64,000 bases of DNA, taken from assembly GCA_934486875.1 (NCBI GenBank), contig CAKSPU010000004.1:1-64000 (forward strand). The letters run 5' to 3'. Position numbers and translations under genes: made by a program. Positions 44,057 to 52,775 of the stretch are shown here, piece after piece (the first letter of the stretch is position 1; each line of letters opens with the position of its first letter). This DNA is from an uncultured Oscillospiraceae bacterium (GTDB lineage Bacteria > Bacillota > Clostridia > Oscillospirales > Ruminococcaceae). The notes under the pieces were generated by a model that was given only the letters and a program-made list of their open reading frames with translations, made no database searches and had not been told where the DNA came from.

Positions 44057-45722
44057 AAGCTCTCTGTCCCTCCTCCGTAAGCTCTCTGAGAATTATTTTT
44101 ATCTCACCGTTTTCAAGGCGGGAATTGACATATTTTCTCCAGTTTTTGTCGTCCTTTTCGGGATAGTCGAGATTTTCCGCAAAGCAGTGCCACCTTGTTT
44201 CGTGGCGGGCTTTCAGATGTGCGATAACGCTTCGGCATACCGTAAGGCGCTCCCTCAGCTCATAGATGTACATAAGTTCCTGAAAATCATCGGCGTGTAG
44301 AGAGTCGGACAGTTTTTCTATCCGGCGTATCTTCATATCCGCTATGTCCAGCTGCTTTTCGTTGAACCGGTAATTGGTCTTTATGCCGCCTGCATATGCG
44401 TCCATTGCGGTCTGCATCGCTTCTTCAAGCTGCTCGGTGGAATAAACGCTTCTGTTCTCTCCGAGGAAGCCTTCGGTCTCGGAGATATGCGCCTTTATCT
44501 CGGCTTCGGGAATGGGTGTGGACTTATTCTCAGAGATATATCTCAGTGCGGAGAGGGCTGCTATCTCCCCCTCGGCAAGTGCGCCTGTGACATATTTCTG
44601 AGGACAGCCCCCTGCCACATCTCCTGCGGCGAAAAGTCCGCTTATTGTGGTGGCACGGTCTGTATCCACCCAGTATCCGCAGGCGGTATGACCGCCCACT
44701 ATGTAGGGCTCTGTACCCTCTATCTCAACATTCTGCTCGGAAATTTTCTTTCCGCTCTCTATCCACTTTACAGTCTGAGAGGGTGCCATATTGAGGTAGG
44801 CATTGATAAGGGATTTTTCCTTTTCGGGGGAAATGCCCTCAGTCTTAAGGTAGCAGGGACCTCTGCCCTCCAGATTTTCGTTTACTGTTCCGTAAACACG
44901 TTCGGAGGTGGTGAGACCGTATTTTGTTTCATAGACCTCGCCGAGAGAATTTATCTGCTTTGCACCTGCGCCCTGTGCAAGAGTTCCTGTGGGAGCTATG
45001 GTATCCTTGCATCGCAGGGCGATAAAGCGCATTTCAAGGGAGGTCATCTCTGCGCCGTGCTTTATGCCCATTGCGTAGCCTGCACCTGTGTTGAAGGGGG
45101 GATACCACATTTTATGGCGGGAAAATCCGGGGTTATTGGGACGGTAAAGTCCTGCCGCTCCGCCTGTGGCTATCATAACGGCTTTGGCTTCGATGGCATA
45201 GAATGTATCATTCTCAATACCAATGGCGAATGCGCCGTTTATTTTGTTATCGGTAACGGAAATATCGATGACGTTCACTCTGTTGAGCACCGTTACATCG
45301 GGGAGCTTTTCAACCGCCGCCGCAAGGATGGGCTTGATGTTCTCGCCGTTTATCTTGATGTTTCGGTTCCCACGGGCTACGTATTTTCCGTTTTCGTCCT
45401 TGAGGATAACAAGTCCCATATTCTCAAGCTGCTTTGTGACCTTGTTGAGCCGCTCGGACATTGAATAAAGCAGGTCGTCACGAACTATCCCGTCTGCGTC
45501 CTTTCTGGCATATTCGACATAGTCTTTTGGGGTGTGTCCCTCGGTAATGTAGGCATTGAGGGCATTCACTCCCGCTGCAAGACAGCCGCTTCGTTTGATA
45601 TGTGCCTTTTCGCAGATGAGTATTTTTATATCGGAGCTTTCACGGGCGGTTATGGCTGCCTGACAGCCTGCCGTTCCGCCGCCGATTATAAGCAGATCGG
45701 TGGTCAGCTTTTCATATTTCAC
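44037..45722 (-). CDS. AprA-like flavoprotein subunit of APS reductase
   Basis: 561-aa FAD protein of the fumarate reductase/AprA superfamily. FAD site LIIGGGTAGCQAAI near residue 12, SGCLAAGVNALNAYI where AprA has its SGAVAxGLxAIN block, ATGGAAGLYRPN, and AAGDVAGGCPQKYVTGALAEGE. With AprB it would reduce adenosine 5'-phosphosulfate to sulfite and AMP, replacing the thioredoxin-dependent CysH, which is absent here. It is some 100 residues shorter than dissimilatory AprA. A generic fumarate-reductase-like enzyme cannot be excluded, but position between trxB, aprB and cysDN supports APS reduction. Confidence 0.82.
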   Translation of the reverse strand: MKYEKLTTDLLIIGGGTAGCQAAITARESSDIKILICEKAHIKRSGCLAAGVNALNAYITEGHTPKDYVEYARKDADGIVRDDLLYSMSERLNKVTKQLENMGLVILKDENGKYVARGNRNIKINGENIKPILAAAVEKLPDVTVLNRVNVIDISVTDNKINGAFAIGIENDTFYAIEAKAVMIATGGAAGLYRPNNPGFSRHKMWYPPFNTGAGYAMGIKHGAEMTSLEMRFIALRCKDTIAPTGTLAQGAGAKQINSLGEVYETKYGLTTSERVYGTVNENLEGRGPCYLKTEGISPEKEKSLINAYLNMAPSQTVKWIESGKKISEQNVEIEGTEPYIVGGHTACGYWVDTDRATTISGLFAAGDVAGGCPQKYVTGALAEGEIAALSALRYISENKSTPIPEAEIKAHISETEGFLGENRSVYSTEQLEEAMQTAMDAYAGGIKTNYRFNEKQLDIADMKIRRIEKLSDSLHADDFQELMYIYELRERLTVCRSVIAHLKARHETRWHCFAENLDYPEKDDKNWRKYVNSRLENGEIKIILRELTEEGQRAYEHSHK

Positions 45723-46651
45723 TGCTCTGCCCTCCCTGTTTCTCTCAGATATTTTTCAGCAAAGTAAACACTGTTTGCGCCGTCGGCTGCTGCGGTTATG
45801 ACCTGTCTCAGGGGCTTTTCACGGACATCTCCTGCGGCGAAAATGCCCTTGTCGGAGGTGATGCAGTCCTCCCCTGCCACGATATAGCCGCCGTCGTTCA
45901 TTTTTACAACACCGTCAAGGGGCGATGATGCGGGGGCTGTTCCCACGGCTACGAAAACGCCGTCTGTATCAAGCTTTTTCACATTGCCGTCAATTGATAC
46001 CACAATGCCGTCAACATGGCTCTCGCCTGTTATTTCTTCGGGCACTGCGCTCATTACCGTTTCGATATTCTCCTTTGCGGCAACACGGCTGCAAAGGGAT
46101 CTGTTTCCACGGAACTCATCTCTGCGGTGGATAAGGTACACCTTTTCGGCAATGTCCGAAAGGTAAAGGGCTTCACCGAGGGCGGTATCGCCGCCGCCTA
46201 TGACGGCAACGGTCTTTCCCTTGTAAAAGGCTCCGTCGCATACTGCGCAGTAGGAAACTCCCCTGCCCGCAAGCTCTTCCTCGCCCTTTATGCCAAGCTT
46301 TCTGTGAGACGCTCCTGCGGCGTATATCACCGTTTTTGCTTCATATTCCGCTTCATCGGTGATGAGCCTATATATGCCGTTTTCGGGAACGATTTTTTTA
46401 ACATCGCCCTCGATAAATTCGGTCCCCAGAGCTTCGGCGTGACTGCGGAATTTCTCGCCAAGGTCAAAGCCGTTCTCGCCGTAAAGTCCAAGGTAATTAT
46501 CCACACGCTCGCTTTCGGCTATCTGACCCGTGCCCATATAAATTTTCTCGATAACGATGAATTTAAGCTCCGCACGGGCTGCATATACCGCCGCAGAAAG
46601 TCCTGCCGCTCCGCTGCCTACTATTATGGTATCATATATCATTGACATCAT
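45719..46651 (-). CDS. trxB: Thioredoxin reductase
   Basis: 310-aa flavoprotein: FAD site IIVGSGAAGLSAAVYAARA, redox pair CAVC near residue 135, NAD(P) site VIGGGDTALGEAL, and the C-terminal FAAGDVREKPLRQVITAAADGA. It overlaps the AprA-like gene by 4 bp. Together with the thioredoxin at 48177 it makes a dedicated thiol-redox pair inside the sulfur operon. Confidence 0.94.
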   Translation of the reverse strand: MMSMIYDTIIVGSGAAGLSAAVYAARAELKFIVIEKIYMGTGQIAESERVDNYLGLYGENGFDLGEKFRSHAEALGTEFIEGDVKKIVPENGIYRLITDEAEYEAKTVIYAAGASHRKLGIKGEEELAGRGVSYCAVCDGAFYKGKTVAVIGGGDTALGEALYLSDIAEKVYLIHRRDEFRGNRSLCSRVAAKENIETVMSAVPEEITGESHVDGIVVSIDGNVKKLDTDGVFVAVGTAPASSPLDGVVKMNDGGYIVAGEDCITSDKGIFAAGDVREKPLRQVITAAADGANSVYFAEKYLRETGRAEQ

Positions 46652-46663
46652 TCCCCGTATAAA

Positions 46664-47077
46664 TCAATCTTCGATTATTATACCCTCATTTTCCGCAATA
46701 TCCCCTGTTATCTTGAAGGAATTGAGGACGGGAGCTGCTCTGTCCATAAGGGAAAGGATAAGATAGCTTGCCTTGCTGTCATAGGCAAGGCGCTTGTCCT
46801 CGTCGGAGGGTCGTGAGGGGGATTCGGGGTGAGAATGCCAGTTGCCCAGAGGAACAAGTCCGTTTGCACGCATATCCTTTACCGCCGCAAGCTGCTCCTT
46901 TGGGTCAAGGGAAAAATGCTCGTTGGAATGGTCGGTATTTGTAAGGAGATATACCTTTTTTATCTCCTTGCCGTCGGGAGTGATCTCCCCTGCGATAAGT
47001 CCGCAGGCTTCCTCGGGGAGAACGCTCTCGGCGTGTCTGAGTATCTTATCAAAATCAGCTTTTTTCAGTTTAACCAT
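46664..47077 (-). CDS. JAMM/MPN+ metalloprotease (HcyD/Mec-like)
   Basis: 137-aa zinc isopeptidase. All JAMM ligands are present: Glu23 in PEEACG, His81 and His83 in HSHP, Ser91 and Asp94 (HxH-x7-S-x2-D exactly). Prokaryotic members process sulfur-carrier proteins: Mec+ of Mycobacterium frees cysteine from CysO, and HcyD of Wolinella trims HcyS and releases homocysteine. The carrier three genes upstream ends in GGGSL, which must be shortened before activation. It starts 6 bp after the E1-like gene ends. Confidence 0.88.
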   Translation of the reverse strand: MVKLKKADFDKILRHAESVLPEEACGLIAGEITPDGKEIKKVYLLTNTDHSNEHFSLDPKEQLAAVKDMRANGLVPLGNWHSHPESPSRPSDEDKRLAYDSKASYLILSLMDRAAPVLNSFKITGDIAENEGIIIED

Positions 47078-47083
47078 AAGATT

Positions 47084-47908
47084 TCATTCCTCATTTGTAA
47101 GATGAACATCGTCGCACTCGTGCTGCTCGTAGTCGATAAGCTCGGTGATGGTGGGGTGGTCGCCGCAGACTGCGCATTTTGATGTGTCTGTGGGGAGCTT
47201 TATCTTTCTGAACTCCATTGTAAGTGCGTCATAGGTGAGGAGGTAGCCTGTGAGAAGCTCGCCCTGACCGATGATGTACTTGATAGCTTCCATTGCCTGC
47301 AAGCTGCCGATAACGCCGCCCATTGCACCGATAACGCCTGCCTGCTTGCAGGTGGGAACAGCGTCCTTCGGGGGAGGATTCTTGAATACGCAGCGGTAGC
47401 AGGGTCCCTGTCCCGGAACATAGGTCATAAGCTGACCCTTGAAGCGGATTATTCCTGCGTGGGAGAAAGGCTTCTTCGCCATTACGCAGGCATCGTTTAT
47501 GAGGAACTTTGCAGGGAAATTATCGGTTCCGTCGATAATGAAATCATAGTCTGCGATAAGCTCGTTTATGTTCTCACTGGTAACAAAGGTGCGGTAGGTC
47601 TTAACGGTGACATCGGGGTTTATCGCTTCCATTGTCTCCTTGGCGGACTGCACCTTTGCCTTGCCGATATCGGCGGTGGAGTGGATTATCTGACGCTGGA
47701 GATTGGAGAGGTCTACCTCGTCCGCATCAGCGATACCGATAGTTCCCACGCCTGCTGCCGCAAGATACATCGCCGCAGGTGCGCCAAGACCGCCTGCACC
47801 GATTATGAGCACCTTGGCGTTGAGGAGCTTCTTCTGTCCCTTTGCGCCGACTTCCTTGAGTATGATGTGTCTTGAATATCTTTCAAGCTGTTCATTTGTA
47901 AATGCCAT
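47084..47908 (-). CDS. E1-like adenylyltransferase ThiF/MoeB/HesA (HcyF-like)
   Basis: 274 aa. ATP site GAGGLG at 37-42, adenylation residues NLQRQ near 69, ATP/Mg aspartate Asp130 in GTDN, zinc-binding pairs Cys170/Cys173 and Cys245/Cys248, and a candidate persulfide/thioester Cys187. The enzyme adenylates the C-terminal glycine of a ubiquitin-like sulfur carrier so that sulfide can form a thiocarboxylate. A C-terminal acidic tail follows the zinc site. Lying between the carrier and the JAMM protease, it is most likely dedicated to that carrier rather than to thiamine or molybdopterin. Confidence 0.92.
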   Translation of the reverse strand: MAFTNEQLERYSRHIILKEVGAKGQKKLLNAKVLIIGAGGLGAPAAMYLAAAGVGTIGIADADEVDLSNLQRQIIHSTADIGKAKVQSAKETMEAINPDVTVKTYRTFVTSENINELIADYDFIIDGTDNFPAKFLINDACVMAKKPFSHAGIIRFKGQLMTYVPGQGPCYRCVFKNPPPKDAVPTCKQAGVIGAMGGVIGSLQAMEAIKYIIGQGELLTGYLLTYDALTMEFRKIKLPTDTSKCAVCGDHPTITELIDYEQHECDDVHLTNEE

Positions 47909-47947
47909 TGTTCACATATCCTTTCCGTAAGTTATAAGCACTTTGAA

Positions 47948-48157
47948 TCAGAGTGAACCGCCACCCATAAAATACAGAAATTCAACGCTGTCGCCGTCCT
48001 TTAAAACGGTGGACTCAAATGCGCCGCTCTCAACAAATTCATCGTTGATAGTTACGGTAACATACTCGGGGGTCTCTACCTTTTCGTCAACAACGAGCTG
48101 TGCAACGGTAAGACCGTCCTTTACCTCTTTCTTTTCGCCTGCAACTGTGATCTTCAT
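47948..48157 (-). CDS. ThiS/MoaD-like sulfur carrier with masked C-terminus (HcyS-like)
   Basis: 69-aa beta-grasp protein starting MKITVAGEKKEVKDG. Ubiquitin-like carriers of this class end in Gly-Gly exactly; this one ends Met64-Gly-Gly-Gly-Ser-Leu69, checked codon by codon, so two or three residues hide the functional tail. Wolinella HcyS likewise carries an extra residue that HcyD removes. The gene is 39 bp before the E1-like gene and is followed by the JAMM protease, so maturation, activation and unloading are all encoded together. A housekeeping ThiS would not need this. Confidence 0.85.
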   Translation of the reverse strand: MKITVAGEKKEVKDGLTVAQLVVDEKVETPEYVTVTINDEFVESGAFESTVLKDGDSVEFLYFMGGGSL

Positions 48158-48176
48158 AGTGATATTCTCCTTACTG

Positions 48177-48491
48177 TTATAATTTTTCGATCTCAGAAAT
48201 GATATCCGCTTTTTTTACTGCGCCTGTGAGCCTTGACTTTTCCTCGCCGCCCTTTATAAAAAGGAGGGTGGGAACGGACATTACGCCGTATTTTTCGGCA
48301 AGTGCCGCATCAAAATTTATGTTTATCTTCACAAGCTTTATCTTGTCACCAAGCTCGTCCTCGATGTCTGCAAGAACGGGTGAGAGCCTTTTGCAGGGAA
48401 TGCAGCTGTCAGAGTAAAAATCCGCAACAACTGCGCCCTCAGCCTTTAATACCTCGGCTTCAAATGTGTCGCCGCTTACTCTCACTGCCAT
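48177..48491 (-). CDS. Thioredoxin with CIPC active site
   Basis: 104 aa from the ATG at 48491, with AAGGTGG about 8 nt upstream and 1 nt after the TusA-like stop. Thioredoxin fold with active site SCIPC (Cys30, Cys33) in place of the usual WCGPC, and the cis-proline region VMSVPTLLF. The altered motif should shift redox potential. Position suggests it is the electron donor or sulfur-transfer partner of the operon, recharged by the nearby TrxB. Confidence 0.88.
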   Translation of the reverse strand: MAVRVSGDTFEAEVLKAEGAVVADFYSDSCIPCKRLSPVLADIEDELGDKIKLVKININFDAALAEKYGVMSVPTLLFIKGGEEKSRLTGAVKKADIISEIEKL

Positions 48492-48492
48492 A

Positions 48493-48744
48493 TCAGTCAC
48501 CCACCTTTTTTACGATGAGTGTGAATGTGCCGTCCTCGTTGTTTATGAGCTTCAGTATCCTGTGACCCTCTTCCTTGATGCTTCTGGGCACGTTCCGGAC
48601 AGGCTCGCCGTCATTCATCTTTACCGCAAGTATCTGTCCGTCGTCAAGCTCTTCAAGCGCCACCTTTGCCTTTACGAATGTGGTTGGGCACACAACATCG
48701 GTTATATCAACATTATCGTCGATTTCAAATTCTATCTCAGCCAT
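48493..48744 (-). CDS. TusA/SirA-like sulfur-transfer protein
   Basis: 83 aa from the ATG at 48744 (GGAGG 6 nt upstream, overlapping the end of the sulfite reductase gene by 8 bp). Contains the TusA active-site motif as Cys19-Pro20 (VVCPTTFVKAKVALEEL), with CPTT instead of CPxP. TusA proteins carry sulfur as a cysteine persulfide. Adjacent to sulfite reductase and thioredoxin, it could shuttle reduced sulfur towards the carrier protein; that is inference. Confidence 0.82.
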   Translation of the reverse strand: MAEIEFEIDDNVDITDVVCPTTFVKAKVALEELDDGQILAVKMNDGEPVRNVPRSIKEEGHRILKLINNEDGTFTLIVKKVGD

Positions 48745-49597
48745 TGTAAACCTCCATAATTTTCTTTTCAAATTTGTCTCTGCCCACTCTGTCCAGAGTG
48801 AACTTGAAGCGCTCGCCTGCCTTTGCATTTTCAGCAAAGAACTCTATTGCCGCATCACATATCTTCATAAGCTTTTCCTTGTCCTCGATGAACGGGATAA
48901 TAGCTTCACCTTTGCTGATGCTGTTTCCGAAAAGTCCGCCGAAGGAAACTATGTAGCCGTGAACGGTGTCCCACGCTTCTGTAGGACAGGCCTTGAAGCA
49001 TCTTCCGCAGAAGTTGCACTTTGCTTCATCAACGATGACCTTGCCGTTTTCTATCTTTACTGCTCCCGAGCGGCAGGCTTTTTCGCACACGCCGCAGCCG
49101 ATGCAGTCGCTCTCACGCCATTTTACCTTTATGCCGCCCTTTATTCCAAGATCGTTTTCCTCGGATTTAAGACAGTTGTTCTGACAGCCTGTAATGCCGA
49201 ATTTGAACTTGTGGGGAAGCTCTCTTGCGAAGTATCTGTCGTCAAGCTCCTTTGCAAGGGAATATGTATCTATGCAGCCTGAGGGGCATATCCCAGCGCC
49301 CTGACAGGCGGTTATCGTTCTTACTCTCGGTCCGCACACGCCCGGCTCAACGCCGCCCTCCCCGAGAGCTGCCTTTACCTCGTCGATATCATCAAGCTTG
49401 ATAAAGGGTATCTCAACGCTCTGGCGGGAGGTCAGATGAACGTGACCGTCACCGAATTTCTCGGCTACCTCCGCTATTTTAGCAAGCTGCACGGAGGTCA
49501 GGTTTCCTCCGACGACACGAAGTCTCAGGGAGAAATTGTTCTTCTGCTTCTGCCTCATAAATCCGCCCTTTTTAAGAGCTGCATAATCTGCTGCCAT
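48737..49597 (-). CDS. Siroheme sulfite reductase with ferredoxin domain (AsrC/Dsr-like)
   Basis: 286-aa small sulfite/nitrite reductase. A ferredoxin-like half (residues 20-90) and siroheme/4Fe-4S ligands in C-x5-C (Cys98, Cys104) and C-x3-C (Cys138, Cys142); an inserted ferredoxin carries two more clusters (Cys165/168/171/175 and Cys194/197/200/204). This single-subunit layout resembles AsrC and the Sir of anaerobes, taking sulfite to sulfide by six electrons. It lies 45 bp after metY and overlaps the TusA-like gene. Confidence 0.9.
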   Translation of the reverse strand: MAADYAALKKGGFMRQKQKNNFSLRLRVVGGNLTSVQLAKIAEVAEKFGDGHVHLTSRQSVEIPFIKLDDIDEVKAALGEGGVEPGVCGPRVRTITACQGAGICPSGCIDTYSLAKELDDRYFARELPHKFKFGITGCQNNCLKSEENDLGIKGGIKVKWRESDCIGCGVCEKACRSGAVKIENGKVIVDEAKCNFCGRCFKACPTEAWDTVHGYIVSFGGLFGNSISKGEAIIPFIEDKEKLMKICDAAIEFFAENAKAGERFKFTLDRVGRDKFEKKIMEVYNG

Positions 49598-49642
49598 ATC
49601 TTTATTCGTCCTTTCGGTTTAGTTATAAAAATCTCAGACCAA

Positions 49643-50884
49643 TTATAAATCAGCATCAAAAGCTTTGTCAAGTGCCTGTCTGAAATCTTCGGTAAGATCT
49701 TCGATATCCTCAATGCCCACGCTTATACGGATACTGTCATCATAAACACCTGCGTTTACCTTCTGGGCTTCGGTGCTGTGGGTGTAAATGGTGCTGGCGG
49801 GGTGGATAACAAGAGTTCTCACGTCGCCGATATTCGTTGCTATACAGGCATATTTGAGATTATTTATGAGGCTGAATGCCCTTTCCTTGCTGCCTGCACG
49901 GATAGTTATTATTGCGCCGCCCTTTCCGCCAAGCTCCCTTTCGGTGAGGTCATAATAGGGGCTTGACTTAAGTGCGGGATAGTTGACGGTCACTCTGCCG
50001 TCCTCCTCGAAAAACTCCGCAAGCTTTTTGGCATTGCTGCAAAGGCGCTCCATTCTGAGTCCCAGAGTTTCAAGTCCTATTGAGTTCATAAACGCATTCA
50101 TCGGTGAGAGGCAGGCTCCGATATTTCTCCATATGCCGTTTCTGAGCTTTGCAAGGTAGGCAAATTTTCCGAATTTTTTGTATTCGGCAAAGCCCCTGTA
50201 GCGCTCGGGATCCCACTTGAAGCTGCCGCTGTCGATTATCACGCCGCTTATGGCGTTTCCGCTGCCGTTTATGTATTTCGATGAAGAGTGAACGATGATA
50301 TCGGCACCGTATTCAAAGGGATTTACAAGATAGGGTGTTGCTGTGGTGCTGTCGATTATGAGGGGGAAGCCGTGGGCGTGCGCCGCATCGGCAACTGCCT
50401 TTATATCGGTAACATTGAGCTTGGGGTTTCCGATAAGCTCGGTAAACACTGCCTTGGTCTTATCCGTTGCAAGCCTTTCAACGCTTTCAGCCGTTACCTC
50501 ATCGGCAAAGACTGTTTTTACACCAAAGGCTTCAAGGTCTCCGAAAAGATCTATCGTGCCGCCGAAAAGTGCTGAGCCTGCGATTATCTCGTCACCCGCT
50601 TCAAGGATATTGAGAAGCGACATCGTTACCGCTGCCATTCCAGATGAACAGGCTATTGCGCCGATGCCCTTTTCCATTGCCGCTGCACGTCTTTCAAAGG
50701 AATCCACCGTGGGATTGCTTATCCTTGTGTATGCAAAGCCAGCAGCCTTGTTGTTAAAGACCGCTTCAAGCTTTTCTGCCGATCCCTGGGCGAATGCACC
50801 GGTCTGATATATGGGGGAAAGGGTGGAGCCTGTGGCTTTTTCCTCCCCGAAGCCGTTATGCAGGAGTGCCGTATTGAATTTCAT
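49643..50884 (-). CDS. metY: O-acetylhomoserine sulfhydrylase MetY
   Basis: 413-aa PLP enzyme of the Cys/Met metabolism family. FAYTRISNPTVDSFERR near residue 52, the PLP lysine in HSSSKYINGSGNAISG, and the long C-terminal domain mark the O-acetylhomoserine group, which makes homocysteine from O-acetylhomoserine and a sulfide source. In Wolinella the sulfur is delivered as a carrier-protein thiocarboxylate. Here the gene sits directly between the sulfate importer and sulfite reductase, so homocysteine is the likely first organic sulfur product. Confidence 0.92.
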   Translation of the reverse strand: MKFNTALLHNGFGEEKATGSTLSPIYQTGAFAQGSAEKLEAVFNNKAAGFAYTRISNPTVDSFERRAAAMEKGIGAIACSSGMAAVTMSLLNILEAGDEIIAGSALFGGTIDLFGDLEAFGVKTVFADEVTAESVERLATDKTKAVFTELIGNPKLNVTDIKAVADAAHAHGFPLIIDSTTATPYLVNPFEYGADIIVHSSSKYINGSGNAISGVIIDSGSFKWDPERYRGFAEYKKFGKFAYLAKLRNGIWRNIGACLSPMNAFMNSIGLETLGLRMERLCSNAKKLAEFFEEDGRVTVNYPALKSSPYYDLTERELGGKGGAIITIRAGSKERAFSLINNLKYACIATNIGDVRTLVIHPASTIYTHSTEAQKVNAGVYDDSIRISVGIEDIEDLTEDFRQALDKAFDADL

Positions 50885-50902
50885 AATTACCGATCTCCTT
50901 AC

Positions 50903-51961
50903 TTAGATAAATACGGATTCTTCCGTGAGTGCCTTGTTTTCGAGGAGCTGTGCTCTTCCTCCCGATGTTACGAACATTCGGTAAACAAAGACATTCACCT
51001 TTTCGCCCACCGATATCTTTTCTTCGTCAAAGCTTCGTCTTGCGGTAAGAACAACGCCGTTTACCCTGACAGTGACCTCAACGCTGCTTCCTCGGAATGC
51101 TGTGCGCTCCACAACTCCCTCGGATACGGAGCTTCTGAATTTGAGAGGCTCGCTTTTCTTGAATATCTTCACAAATTCGGGACGGACGATCGCTTTGTCC
51201 GCTCCCTCAACGGTGTCAAAGGTGTGGAAGCTGCTGTAATCCTCAAATATTGCAGGCTGACCGAAAAATGTCGCCGCAAATTCAGTTTCGGGTGAGCGGT
51301 ATATCTGCTCGGGTGTTCCCGACTGCTCGATATGCCCCTTGTTGGTGATGATTATTTCATCGGCTACCTCAATGGCTTCGTCCTGATCGTGAGTTACGAA
51401 AATGCTGGTTATGCCAAGCTGGGTTATCATATCCTTAAGTCTGCTGCGAAGCTCCTGCCTTACCTTTGCATCTATTGCGGCAAAGGGCTCGTCAAGGAGC
51501 AGCAGGTGCGGATTCGGTGCAAGAGCTCTTGCAAATGCCACTCTCTGGCGCTGACCGCCCGAAAGCTGGCTCGGGAAACGCTTTTCAAGTCCCTCGAGAC
51601 CTGTGAGCTTCAAAAGCTCCGTCACTCTTTCACGTATCTGTTCCTTATCCTGCTTTAACACCTTAAGACCGAATGCGATATTGTCATACACGGTCATATA
51701 GCGGAAAAGTGCGTAGCTCTGGAACACAAAGCCTATTCCTCTTTCGGCGGCGGGGACGTTGTTCACTACCCTGCCGTCAATGATTATATCGCCGCTGTCA
51801 GGCTCTTCAAGGCCCGCTATCATTCGGAGAATGGTGGTCTTGCCGCTTCCGCTGGGTCCTAAAAGTCCGATAAGCTTTCCCTTTTCGATGCCGAAGCTCA
51901 CATTGTCGGACGCTTTGAAGCTGCCGAAGCTTTTGTTGATATTTTTAAGCTCAATGTACAT
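50903..51961 (-). CDS. cysA: Sulfate/thiosulfate ABC transporter ATP-binding protein
   Basis: 352 aa: Walker A GPSGSGKTT near residue 35, signature LSGGQRQRV, Walker B LLLDEPF, H-loop THD, and a C-terminal TOBE-like regulatory barrel (about 240-352). Overlaps cysW by 11 bp and precedes metY by 18 bp. Confidence 0.95.
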   Translation of the reverse strand: MYIELKNINKSFGSFKASDNVSFGIEKGKLIGLLGPSGSGKTTILRMIAGLEEPDSGDIIIDGRVVNNVPAAERGIGFVFQSYALFRYMTVYDNIAFGLKVLKQDKEQIRERVTELLKLTGLEGLEKRFPSQLSGGQRQRVAFARALAPNPHLLLLDEPFAAIDAKVRQELRSRLKDMITQLGITSIFVTHDQDEAIEVADEIIITNKGHIEQSGTPEQIYRSPETEFAATFFGQPAIFEDYSSFHTFDTVEGADKAIVRPEFVKIFKKSEPLKFRSSVSEGVVERTAFRGSSVEVTVRVNGVVLTARRSFDEEKISVGEKVNVFVYRMFVTSGGRAQLLENKALTEESVFI

Positions 51962-52775
51962 TCTCCGACTCTCTCTTTCCTATGTATTCCACAACGCTTC
52001 TTATAACAAGTATCACTATGGCGGTCATTACAAGTATGGACGAGACCGCAAAGGCGGGAACATATTTAAATTCGTTGAAAAGTATCTCCACGTGGAGGGG
52101 AAGCGTATTGGTCTTTCCTCTCAGATGTCCCGAAAGGACGGAGACCGCTCCGAACTCTCCCATAGCTCTTGCTGCGCAGAGCACAACGCCGTAGAGGAAT
52201 GCCCATTTTATATGGGGAAAGGTTATCTTTCTGAAAATGGTGAAGCCCCCTGCGCCCATAAGCGCCGCCGCTTCCTCCTCGTCTGTTCCCTCGGCTTCAA
52301 GGACGGGGATAAGCTCTCTCGATATGAAAGGGAATGTTACAAATACCGTTGCAAGGATAATTCCGGGAACTGCGAAAACTATCTTTATATCAAGCTTTTC
52401 AAGGAGAGGATATACAGCGCTCTGTCTGCCGAATGTAAGGACGAATATGAGACCTGCGATTATGGGGGAAACCGTTACGGGCAGGTCGATAAGAGAACCT
52501 AAGAGCTTTTTTCCTCTGAACCGGAATTTTGTCAGGAGCCACGCCGCAAAAAGTCCGAATACAGTGTTTATGACGGTCGCTGTGACTGCGGCTTCAAGGG
52601 TGAGGAGAAGTGCCTTTACGGTGTATTTATCCGTTATAGCTTCGGCATATACCGCAAAGCCCTGCTTTAATGCTTCCGTTATTACCGTTACAAGAGGCAG
52701 CACCAGCATTACGAAGATGAACAGAAAGCTTATGCCGATAAGAAGCCATTTTACAAGCTTTGATTCCTTACGCAC
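51951..52775 (-). CDS. cysW: Sulfate ABC transporter permease CysW
   Basis: 274 aa, six membrane segments, EAA loop EEAAALMGAGGFTIFRKITFP. The second channel subunit of the sulfate importer; its start overlaps the cysT stop by 8 bp. Confidence 0.94.
   Translation of the reverse strand: MRKESKLVKWLLIGISFLFIFVMLVLPLVTVITEALKQGFAVYAEAITDKYTVKALLLTLEAAVTATVINTVFGLFAAWLLTKFRFRGKKLLGSLIDLPVTVSPIIAGLIFVLTFGRQSAVYPLLEKLDIKIVFAVPGIILATVFVTFPFISRELIPVLEAEGTDEEEAAALMGAGGFTIFRKITFPHIKWAFLYGVVLCAARAMGEFGAVSVLSGHLRGKTNTLPLHVEILFNEFKYVPAFAVSSILVMTAIVILVIRSVVEYIGKRESENVH

Noticed and set aside
44487..45464. 325-aa cysteine-rich open frame opposite the AprA-like gene
   Set aside because: Cys and Gly richness comes from complementing GC-rich FAD-protein codons; there is no ribosome-binding site or recognisable domain.
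43742..45722. Dissimilatory sulfate reduction
   Set aside because: No dsrAB, qmoABC or sat genes; the Apr-like subunits are short and embedded among cysDN, a sulfate importer and metY, which indicates assimilation.
47948..48157. Ordinary thiamine-pathway ThiS or molybdopterin MoaD
   Set aside because: The C-terminus is not free Gly-Gly and no thiamine or molybdopterin gene lies nearby, whereas a JAMM protease and MetY do.
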